Source of the DNA: JBGTGT01 sp051439375
GTDB taxonomy: Bacteria > Cyanobacteriota > Cyanobacteriia > Cyanobacteriales > Microcystaceae
Assembly: GCA_051439375.1 (NCBI GenBank)
Contig: JBFRWB010000070.1
Location: forward strand, 1-7,965
Length of the DNA stretch: 7,965 bases
Direction: 5' to 3'
The notes below the pieces were generated by a model. That model ran no database searches and was not told the origin of the DNA. It saw nothing but the letters and a program-made list of their open reading frames with translations. Below are positions 1 to 5,760 of this stretch, piece by piece. Position numbers and translations under genes: made by a program. How positions within the stretch are numbered: the first letter of the stretch is position 1; every line of letters starts with the position of its first letter.

Positions 1-573
1 CAGCAATACATTGTAACTGGCAACCCCAATCATGCGAATTTTACAAGGAAAGGGGTTTTTCAGCACAGCCAAACTACGAGCGCAGAGATTGAATAAATGA
101 CTATGACTAGGTTGATCTTGACTGGTATGGATGGGTTTTCCATTACAATAAGCCCCCGTAGGACCCGTTAACCCCGTTTCTCCATACCAATAACCATAGT
201 AAGATTGTCGCAGGTTAGGCAGGTAAACAAAGCCAAATACGGGCATTCCTTGATAGGTTAATCCTAGAGAAATTCCCCATAAAGGCAGCCCTCTGGTAAT
301 GTTAGTCGTACCATCAATGGGATCAATAATCCAACACCAATCTTTTTCAGGGAAGATATGGGTAGTTTCTTCGGTTAATACCCCATGTTCGGGAAATTTA
401 GCAGCGATCGCTTCTCTTAACTGCTGATCTGCCCAATGATCTGCCTTGGTTACCAATGAGCCATCGGCTTTTCGAGTGGCCTGAAGTTGGCCAAAATCTT
501 TCAGCAGTTGCGATCCGATTACGTCAGTGGTTTGTTGACAAAAGGTGAGAATCTCTGTCCAAAAATCAGTCAC
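1..573 (-). CDS. Inositol monophosphatase family protein, N-terminal 191 residues (3' end outside window)
   Basis: Reading the minus strand from a GTG at 571-573 gives 191 open codons that run off the left edge. The product begins VTDFWTEILTFCQQ and has the family's metal-binding signatures: the Glu pair of VLTEET (residues 65-70) and the motif DPIDGTTN (residues 84-91), where D84 and D87 would bind Mg2+ and T89/T90 help activate water. The stretch RMIGVASYNVL at 180-190 matches the segment before the second aspartate motif (WDxAAG), which lies beyond the window. Members hydrolyse phosphate from inositol 1-phosphate or related sugar phosphates and nucleotides in the cytoplasm; the substrate cannot be told here. 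The start is bounded by an in-frame TAA three codons upstream (580-582), and the first in-frame ATG comes only at residue 110, so GTG is the sensible choice. No clear Shine-Dalgarno is visible. A palindromic element reaches to about 12 bases from the start. The gene probably has no functional link to the toxin genes upstream. Confidence 0.9.
   Translation of the reverse strand, partial: MTDFWTEILTFCQQTTDVIGSQLLKDFGQLQATRKADGSLVTKADHWADQQLREAIAAKFPEHGVLTEETTHIFPEKDWCWIIDPIDGTTNITRGLPLWGISLGLTYQGMPVFGFVYLPNLRQSYYGYWYGETGLTGPTGAYCNGKPIHTSQDQPSHSHLFNLCARSLAVLKNPFPCKIRMIGVASYNVLL
404..411. repeat. HIP1 octamer GCGATCGC
   Basis: This is a perfect copy of the highly iterated palindrome abundant in many cyanobacterial genomes. 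It lies inside the phosphatase gene and supports a cyanobacterial origin. Confidence 0.85.
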
Positions 574-584
574 AACAATTTAAA

Positions 585-775
585 ATAAAGGATTAACGGC
601 TCTCCTGAACCTATGGTGATAAGCAAAACTTATATATCGTAGGATGGGTTAGGCACAGGGACAGTTTATAGGAAAACCTGATAACTTTTAATTTGTGCCG
701 TAACCCATCGCAGGGTGTTTGTATATTTTAATACACTCTTCACCACAAGATCGGGAGAGCCATCTAGTCCTTTAT
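585..775. mobile_element. MITE-like long imperfect palindrome, about 191 bp
   Basis: The two halves are imperfect inverted copies of each other over almost the whole stretch. Outer arms are ATAAAGGA at 585-592 and its complement at 768-775. Next come GGCTCTCC at 598-605 and GGAGAGCC at 754-761, followed inward by about 18 more bases pairing with roughly six mismatches (TGGTGA is shared). The inner arms GATGGGTTAGGCACA (643-657) and TGTGCCGTAACCCATC (694-709) pair with a single bulged G. The tip is AGG-AAAA-CCT at 670-679. The motif GATGGGTTA(C)GGCAC is of a type I recognise as dispersed in cyanobacterial intergenic DNA. There is no open reading frame of note inside, and I see no convincing target-site duplication. 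A non-autonomous transposable element or a large REP-type hairpin both fit. It fills the 210-bp gap between the SUKH gene and the phosphatase, both on the minus strand, so as RNA it could stop or attenuate read-through. Confidence 0.7.
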
Positions 776-783
776 GGGTAGGG

Positions 784-1251
784 TTAATATAATTGATTCA
801 AAAATTCCTCAAAATCGTTAGCTAGAAAATAGATATTAGGATAATCTTCTACATTATCAGTACAGTCTTCTGGTTCATAATTATGCTCCCAAAAATAGAT
901 ATTGCCTTTTGTTGAACCATCAAGACTCAGTAACACAGTATTACCGCCTGGATCACTAGCAATTGCCATAAAACCTCTCGGAATTCTAAATTCAAAAATT
1001 TCAATATACTCTTCGAGATCATTATCTAAAACGTTTTCACTGTCAAGCATAATCCCGTTGAATTCATTAATCAATGAATGAGGATCGTAACAATCTTTCA
1101 CTAAAAAATGGTATGGATTTGGTCTGCCCCCATTAAATTTGAGTAAGAAAGAACGATAAGAGTCTGGAAGAGAAAAACCGATGCGATCTTCAAACTGACG
1201 CAGATCCTCTAATGTTAATTTTTTTCCGACATACTCCATCTTAAGATCCAT
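784..1251 (-). CDS. SUKH / SMI1-KNR4 family protein, probable immunity protein to the WHH nuclease
   Basis: This 155-residue cytoplasmic protein is a textbook SUKH-1 domain over nearly its full length. It has the N-terminal helix pattern with FEDRIGFSLPDSYRSFLL at 20-37 and NGG at 40-42. The segment RIPRGFMAIASD ends at residue 100, followed by PGGN (101-104) and GNIYFWEH at 116-123. The C-terminal helix is NDFEEFLNQLY (145-155). SUKH proteins are known as immunity proteins that bind and block bacterial toxins, many of them HNH/WHH-type nucleases. I count 30 Asp/Glu against 12 Lys/Arg, so it is very acidic, which suits binding to a basic nuclease surface. It lies 132 bp behind the large toxin gene on the same strand, the normal toxin-then-immunity order. 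There is no signal peptide or membrane segment, so protection would be in the cytoplasm. ATG 1251 is preferred over the in-frame ATG at residue 5 because of an excellent Shine-Dalgarno. That the partner is this toxin is inferred from position and family knowledge. Confidence 0.92.
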   Translation of the reverse strand: MDLKMEYVGKKLTLEDLRQFEDRIGFSLPDSYRSFLLKFNGGRPNPYHFLVKDCYDPHSLINEFNGIMLDSENVLDNDLEEYIEIFEFRIPRGFMAIASDPGGNTVLLSLDGSTKGNIYFWEHNYEPEDCTDNVEDYPNIYFLANDFEEFLNQLY

Positions 1252-1259
1252 TTAAAGTA

Positions 1260-1267
1260 CCCTCCTT
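1260..1267 (-). promoter_or_regulatory. Strong Shine-Dalgarno of the SUKH gene
   Basis: The minus strand reads AAGGAGGG, eight bases before the ATG at 1251. This fixes that ATG as the start rather than the ATG four codons later. The site is far stronger than anything seen before the ATPase or phosphatase genes, suggesting efficient translation of the immunity protein. Confidence 0.75.
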
Positions 1268-1294
1268 CGTGTTCATTTTGAGCTTAAGAATCTA

Positions 1295-1326
1295 AAAGTT
1301 AACTTTCATGATCAGTCATGATCAGT
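1295..1326. promoter_or_regulatory. Phased palindromes in the toxin-immunity gap, possible operator
   Basis: A perfect 12-base palindrome AAAGTTAACTTT (1295-1306) is followed directly by two tandem copies of CATGATCAGT (1307-1316 and 1317-1326), each holding the palindrome TGATCA. The three dyad centres are about 11 and 10 bases apart, one helical turn each. They sit 44 to 75 bases ahead of the SUKH start. An operator for a dimeric regulator controlling the immunity gene separately from the toxin is possible. I found no clear -35/-10 pair beside it, so the role is inferred. Confidence 0.35.
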
Positions 1327-1376
1327 GCGCTTAAACTAAAAGCAAAAAAGTAAGAGCAAAGACGTTTTTTGTTCTC

Positions 1377-1388
1377 GTTAACGTTAAC
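1377..1388. repeat. 12-bp perfect palindrome GTTAACGTTAAC over the toxin stop codon
   Basis: Two abutting GTTAAC units make a perfect palindrome that includes the TAA stop (1384-1386) of the large toxin gene. It shares the GTTAAC core with the palindrome at 1295-1306. It is not followed by a T-run and does not look like a terminator, so read-through from toxin into immunity gene remains likely. Confidence 0.4.
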
Positions 1389-4300
1389 TATCTTCTCTAA
1401 TATCGGCTACCCCACCTCTATGAGTAAAGGTACGGTGAATGTTGCGAGGCACAAGTTGCATGGTTTTACCATCTCTTGTGTGATGCCAAGTATAACCAGG
1501 TGGAGAGCGATCGCTCCACTGTTTAGCATCGTCATGAATTTGACTAGCTTGTTTATTCGATTTTCTGAAATCACTGTCTCTATTAGCAGGTTGGGTAAAT
1601 CCTCCTTGAAGAACCACTTTTTTAATGCCCCAAGGGTCGTTTAAGTACGGTCGAAAATCAGGATCGCCATCTTTATTGTATTTGACTGCATTACCCATCT
1701 CATCAATTAATGTATAGGAACCTCCTGAATGTTTCCTTATTTTACCTCCTTTTTGGTTAACCCATCTGCTCCAGTTCGGAGTAGTACGCCATAAATCTCC
1801 TGCTGGCTTACTTTGTTTACCTTGTTTGACTAATTCTGTGATATCGTCACCTGTTAGCGCTTGGAAAGCCTTAGCCAGGACAGATAATTCGATAGTTAAA
1901 TTACCACCTTGAGTTCGTTTAACTGTATATTGAGGTAAATACTTTTTCCATTCTGGATGACGTCTTATTCCCACTATCTTTCCTTTCTTTTCAACATATA
2001 AATAGCCTTCAGGAAGCTTTGGGTTACTTTTACTTTTAATAGGTCTTCCTTTTAATCGTAATTCTGCCATTCTCTCTCTCATCTCAGCTGCCATCTTTTC
2101 CTTTTGGCTATCAGCTTTGCGAAACCTTATGCCTTTGAGAGCTTGCTGACCGATCTTTTCAACTACTAAATCTTGTAGTTTTTTAAAATTATTTTCATCT
2201 CTTTGAATAACGTCTCGCTGAATTCCTTGGCTTTGTTGGACAACATGAGTCAATTCATGTGCAAGGAGTTTTTGACCACTGGGAGACTGGGGCGCAAATT
2301 TGCCTTCATTGAAGAAAACATCTTCTCCTAAGGTGAAAGCGTTGGCATTAATTAACTGATTGGCCTCTTGTGCATAAGTATCTCGATGGATCTTGACCTT
2401 GCTGAAATCACTGCCAAACGCATTCTCCATTCGACTCCGAAGAGGATGATCAAGATTTTCCCCTGATGACTTCTGAATTATATTTTGAAAATAAGTTTCA
2501 GAAAAAGGAGAAGGTTTATCTGTACTATTAGAGCTTGTTTGAATGAAAAATCCCTTAAGCTGAGATTGAATGTGAGATTGAATGACCTCTTCAATGGATT
2601 TATCTTTATCTACTCCTGTTGTAATAACATCTAATCCTTCTTGTATGGTTGTTGTAGCAGGCTCAATAAGCTGCGCTAACTCCCTGATCGTCTGATTGAT
2701 TTCATTTAAGGCAGCTTCTGGAAAGATGGGCTGAACCAAATTCTCGGAAATTGCACTCTTAACATCAGGATGATCTTTTAAAATATCAATAATACTACTT
2801 TTTTCAGAAAGTCTATTAAGAGCGAAATTAGTAATTGCATCAGAAATGATTTTGCCATTGCTCAAATCTTGTTCTGAAATGGTTTCAATTACCCCCGAAA
2901 ATGATTGACGAATAGTATCAAGGGCATTTTTAATTGTTTGGGCAAGTTGCTGGGAAACACTCGTTAACAACCCCTGAAAAGCTTGTGTAGAAATTTGTTC
3001 GGGATTTTGACTTAAAGCCAGAAGTCGTTCAATCATCGGCAATTGCCCGATTGAAGCCTCAATCATGTTCATTAAAGTGCTAATCTTGCGGCGAATTTTA
3101 AAGATTGGTTTTATAAGTTTATGGATTTTTTTTATTACTTTCTTCATCTTATTTACTATGCTTAGTTTTCCCCTGAAAATAGGACTTTTGCCAACATTTG
3201 AACCCATTTGGTTGAGCCAATTTTCTAGGGTTATAATCGATTGCGTAACCTTAGAATTGCCATCAAGTCCAAACATGAACCAAAGAATTTTTTCAGGCTC
3301 TGCTAATAATAATTTAATTTCTTTGATATGTTGGTCTAAATCCAAAAAATTGGCAAATTTATCTTTGAAATCCAGTAATTCCTCTGCTTTAGCAAGGCTT
3401 TCAATCTCTTCGATAATTTTGGCAACCCTGAGCGTAACAGATACGCCTCCTGAAGATGTCGCTTGAGCTACTAATCCAATAACTTCGCCGACTGCTGCTA
3501 TATAGTTAACAATTTCTAAATTTCCACCAGTAGCTTCTTGATAGTCTGTGGCGATCTCTTTAAGGGCATTGCCAGCATCTGCAGCTAAATCAGATGGCAA
3601 AGATTGTAATCCCCCTGCCGCAGCGGAAGTAATTCCAGCCGGAATTGCAATAGCAGATTTAACAACAACCTCTTCCCAAAAATTGGGAAACTCCGCTATT
3701 CCATGTTTCGCTAGATCAGACGCCCTTTTACTTTTTTGGACATAAGACTTAAATTGGCTGAGATTATCATCTTCAAGTTCTCTATACAAGTCTTCAAAAA
3801 CATTTGTATTTTGAGCGATACCAGCAGTAGCCAAAGTTCCCTTCCAAAAGTTTTTGTAGAAACACATAGTCATAAACCGATCTAAAGCCATTGTTTGAGA
3901 AACCCCAGGAGGCCATGATCGAATCGTACCGTCATCAATATATTTCTGAATTTCTTGGTTTCGATTTTGATCGAAGGTATCTACTCTCCTAAAAAAGGCA
4001 AGTATTCGTTTTTCATCACTATCACTGATATAGTATTCAAGCAGAATCTCTTTGATTGTATTGACATTCGCCTCCATAAGCTTAATGTAATCAGAGGGAA
4101 TTGTAGAAAACTTTTTATTGATTTCTTTTAGTTTCTCTAGCTTTTGCTGGAAAGCCTCTCGCCTTTGATCTAAGAGACTACTCTCGTTAATTAAAATGAC
4201 CCCCTGTAAATTGAACAAAGTTTCAAAACCAACAATACCATCCACTGACAGTCCATTGCGTTTTTGGAATTCTTTTACACCTAATTGCATCTCACGGCCA

Positions 4301-5622
4301 AAATCACCGTCATCTCCATATCTAGGCAATAAATTAACTGACTCAGCCGCATATTCACAGCCCCATAGTAGTAAAGCTTGTTGCACCAACTTAACCCCCT
4401 CTCCCCGTTCTCCCTTCTTAAGAGGTGGTTCAGTTCCCTCAGCAATGCTTCTCAGACGTTGATTCCCTGTCCACGCTTCAGTATTGACCGAAACTGATTG
4501 TCCGACTTCACAGGGACTTGGCACAAAAGCCACTTTGTCTAAATCAGTGCGCCCACTTATAACATTATCAATTTCTTCAAGGGCTGCTTCTATAAGAGGA
4601 TCGCTTGTTGTTTGTAAATCCCGTACTTGTGTTTTTAAGTCCCGTAATTGCCGTATCGTAAAATCCTCTGCTGCAAGTGCATCGGCAAATTCAGAACCAC
4701 TGAAAGCACCACTAACAATTAACTGGGCAAAATCAAAAACAGCCTCTGAGCATACAAAATCGCCTCCCTTACGCTGAATCGTACTCGGATTTTGTTGCAG
4801 TGTATGAACCAATTCATGGGCTAACAACTCTTTACCCGATGATGTGCTAGGCTGAAATTCACCCCGATTAAAGAAAATATCCTGACCAACCGTAAAAGCA
4901 CGAGCCTGCAATGTTTGGGAGAGATTAGCTGCTGGTGGGCTAGTGTGAACTTTAACGTCAGCAAAATCTTGCCCAAATCTTGGCTCCATAAATCTTTGGA
5001 TTGAGGATGGTAACGCTGTCCCTCCACCTTGGCGAAGTTGATTAATTCCAGACTGAACACTGGGAATAACTGTTTTTCCCCCTCCACCGTCTTTTTGGGT
5101 TGGTCGTTTTTCCTCTTCTTCACATTGCCTACACTTGCGCCCCACTCTTTGCTCAACTTTGTTGCTTACCTCGGAATTCCCTGTTAAATCAGCTTCCGAC
5201 ATCCGCATTACCTGCTCGGCTATGCGATCAGCTTCTTGCTCGTATTTATCATTGGGTTCTCCAATTGTCATCTTTTTTTGTAAGACAGCTTCTGGAAAGT
5301 GGCGGGCGTTATCGTTATCATACTTCTGTAAAGCTGATGGAGCTTCTTCTATTTCTTGCTCCTCTTGTTGTTCTTCTGGCTCTTGTTCTAGTTCCTCTTG
5401 TTGCTCTTCTGGCTCACGATTAATGTAGTGTTCTGCTTGGATGAGGGGCGAGCGCTCGTTTGAGGTCAACATCTCAGTAAAATCGAAGTTAGACTTAAGA
5501 TGAGGCATCGGTAGTCGTTGTAGAGTGTCATCCTCTGCATCTTGACTTTGACGAAAGACACTTGATTTACCTGCTTCCTTCGACTGACGGGACGGCTTTT
5601 CTCTACGGAGATCATAAATCAT
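1384..5622 (-). CDS. Giant eCIS-core (DUF4157) cargo protein with C-terminal WHH/HNH nuclease toxin domain
   Basis: This 1412-residue protein is a probable contractile-injection-system cargo. In order: a polar, probably disordered N-terminus with an acidic EPEEQQEE repeat (about 70-93). Then LQKKMTIGEPNDKYEQEAD (114-132), a motif that usually precedes DUF4157, and a CxxC (C164, C167). The first eCIS-core (DUF4157) module spans about 204-278 with HELVH at 269-273, followed by IQRK. A peptidoglycan-binding type 1 domain lies at about 398-473 (DGDFG, FQKRNGLSVDGIVG). A long mostly helical linker (about 480-1056) has Ala/Gly-rich hydrophobic stretches (654-672, 704-732) and a cationic helix (825-846). 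A second eCIS core spans about 1057-1131 with HELTH at 1122-1126, then IQRDVIQRD. The C-terminal toxin ends with GYTWHH (1376-1381), MQLVP (1388-1392), H1396, H1401 and GG, the signature of WHH nucleases of the HNH/Endo VII superfamily, which cut nucleic acid. All motif residues are intact, with no frameshift. There is no Sec signal. ATG 5622 has a good Shine-Dalgarno. The SUKH gene follows and the eCIS-type ATPase is divergent. The function is inferred from domains. Confidence 0.93.
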   Translation of the reverse strand: MIYDLRREKPSRQSKEAGKSSVFRQSQDAEDDTLQRLPMPHLKSNFDFTEMLTSNERSPLIQAEHYINREPEEQQEELEQEPEEQQEEQEIEEAPSALQKYDNDNARHFPEAVLQKKMTIGEPNDKYEQEADRIAEQVMRMSEADLTGNSEVSNKVEQRVGRKCRQCEEEEKRPTQKDGGGGKTVIPSVQSGINQLRQGGGTALPSSIQRFMEPRFGQDFADVKVHTSPPAANLSQTLQARAFTVGQDIFFNRGEFQPSTSSGKELLAHELVHTLQQNPSTIQRKGGDFVCSEAVFDFAQLIVSGAFSGSEFADALAAEDFTIRQLRDLKTQVRDLQTTSDPLIEAALEEIDNVISGRTDLDKVAFVPSPCEVGQSVSVNTEAWTGNQRLRSIAEGTEPPLKKGERGEGVKLVQQALLLWGCEYAAESVNLLPRYGDDGDFGREMQLGVKEFQKRNGLSVDGIVGFETLFNLQGVILINESSLLDQRREAFQQKLEKLKEINKKFSTIPSDYIKLMEANVNTIKEILLEYYISDSDEKRILAFFRRVDTFDQNRNQEIQKYIDDGTIRSWPPGVSQTMALDRFMTMCFYKNFWKGTLATAGIAQNTNVFEDLYRELEDDNLSQFKSYVQKSKRASDLAKHGIAEFPNFWEEVVVKSAIAIPAGITSAAAGGLQSLPSDLAADAGNALKEIATDYQEATGGNLEIVNYIAAVGEVIGLVAQATSSGGVSVTLRVAKIIEEIESLAKAEELLDFKDKFANFLDLDQHIKEIKLLLAEPEKILWFMFGLDGNSKVTQSIITLENWLNQMGSNVGKSPIFRGKLSIVNKMKKVIKKIHKLIKPIFKIRRKISTLMNMIEASIGQLPMIERLLALSQNPEQISTQAFQGLLTSVSQQLAQTIKNALDTIRQSFSGVIETISEQDLSNGKIISDAITNFALNRLSEKSSIIDILKDHPDVKSAISENLVQPIFPEAALNEINQTIRELAQLIEPATTTIQEGLDVITTGVDKDKSIEEVIQSHIQSQLKGFFIQTSSNSTDKPSPFSETYFQNIIQKSSGENLDHPLRSRMENAFGSDFSKVKIHRDTYAQEANQLINANAFTLGEDVFFNEGKFAPQSPSGQKLLAHELTHVVQQSQGIQRDVIQRDENNFKKLQDLVVEKIGQQALKGIRFRKADSQKEKMAAEMRERMAELRLKGRPIKSKSNPKLPEGYLYVEKKGKIVGIRRHPEWKKYLPQYTVKRTQGGNLTIELSVLAKAFQALTGDDITELVKQGKQSKPAGDLWRTTPNWSRWVNQKGGKIRKHSGGSYTLIDEMGNAVKYNKDGDPDFRPYLNDPWGIKKVVLQGGFTQPANRDSDFRKSNKQASQIHDDAKQWSDRSPPGYTWHHTRDGKTMQLVPRNIHRTFTHRGGVADIREDS
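1507..1514. repeat. HIP1 octamer GCGATCGC
   Basis: This is a second perfect HIP1 copy. It lies inside the codons just ahead of the WHH motif of the nuclease, so the toxin end carries the host genome's typical word and is not obviously a very recent foreign graft. Confidence 0.85.
4391..4428. repeat. C-rich/G-rich low-complexity stretch resembling dispersed cyanobacterial repeats, in frame
   Basis: The plus strand has CCCCCTCTCCCC followed by TTCTCCCTTCTTAAGAGG. Such runs resemble the C-rich, CTTAAG-containing repeats scattered between cyanobacterial genes, often translated as PPLKKG. Here it encodes EPPLKKGERGEG (from residue 398), which also serves as the opening of the peptidoglycan-binding domain (its G-x-x-G-x-x-V motif). 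A repeat domesticated as linker or chance similarity are both possible. Confidence 0.3.
5361..5415 (-). repeat. In-frame 33-nt tandem repeat coding for EPEEQQEE units
   Basis: A 22-base segment at 5361-5382 recurs at 5394-5415 with one mismatch, 33 bases (11 codons) apart. It encodes two copies of an acidic Glu/Gln unit in the N-terminal tail of the cargo protein, ahead of the first eCIS core. The repeat could change copy number by slippage without breaking frame. Confidence 0.65.
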
Positions 5623-5630
5623 GCCTTTTT

Positions 5631-5636
5631 TCTCCT
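5631..5636 (-). promoter_or_regulatory. Shine-Dalgarno of the giant cargo gene
   Basis: The minus strand reads AGGAGA, about eight to nine bases before the ATG at 5622. Spacing is normal and supports that start. Confidence 0.65.
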
Positions 5637-5693
5637 GATAACTCTGCCTAATTACCTATATTTGGTCTAAATAAACAATGTGTCATTAAATTT

Positions 5694-5722
5694 ATATTAC
5701 CATCCTATCTTACATTGGACAA
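5694..5722 (-). promoter_or_regulatory. Candidate sigma-70-type promoter of the cargo gene
   Basis: On the minus strand TTGTCC (5717-5722) and TAATAT (5694-5699) are separated by exactly 17 bases. Each matches four of six consensus positions. A transcript would begin near 5687, leaving a leader of about 65 bases. The site lies in the 138-bp gap between two divergent genes, so the ATPase promoter must overlap or adjoin it; I could not pick a convincing plus-strand -35/-10 pair. Confidence 0.35.
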
Positions 5723-5760
5723 TTGATCCTACGTCATTCTTTACGTTCTTCTAAACTCCT

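Noticed and set aside
1327..1376. Rho-independent terminator between toxin and SUKH genes
   Set aside because: A- and T-rich runs occur, but no GC stem precedes a T-run on the minus strand.
4789..5013. First eCIS core as a proven zinc metalloprotease
   Set aside because: HELVH resembles a zinc motif, but a third ligand and activity cannot be shown from sequence, so no enzymatic call was made.
4821..5156. A 111-codon minus-strand open frame inside the cargo gene
   Set aside because: It overlaps the first eCIS-core coding region in another frame. Its product shows no recognisable domain, while the long frame has clear motifs.
1369..5428. Several plus-strand open frames of 65 to 133 codons opposite the cargo gene
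   Set aside because: They are antisense shadows of one continuous 1412-codon gene, with low-complexity or unlikely compositions and no ribosome sites.
1384..5622. Rhs/CDI/type VI polymorphic toxin as the origin of the large protein
   Set aside because: There are no YD/RHS repeats, haemagglutinin repeats, PAAR domain or secretion signal. eCIS-core modules are present instead.
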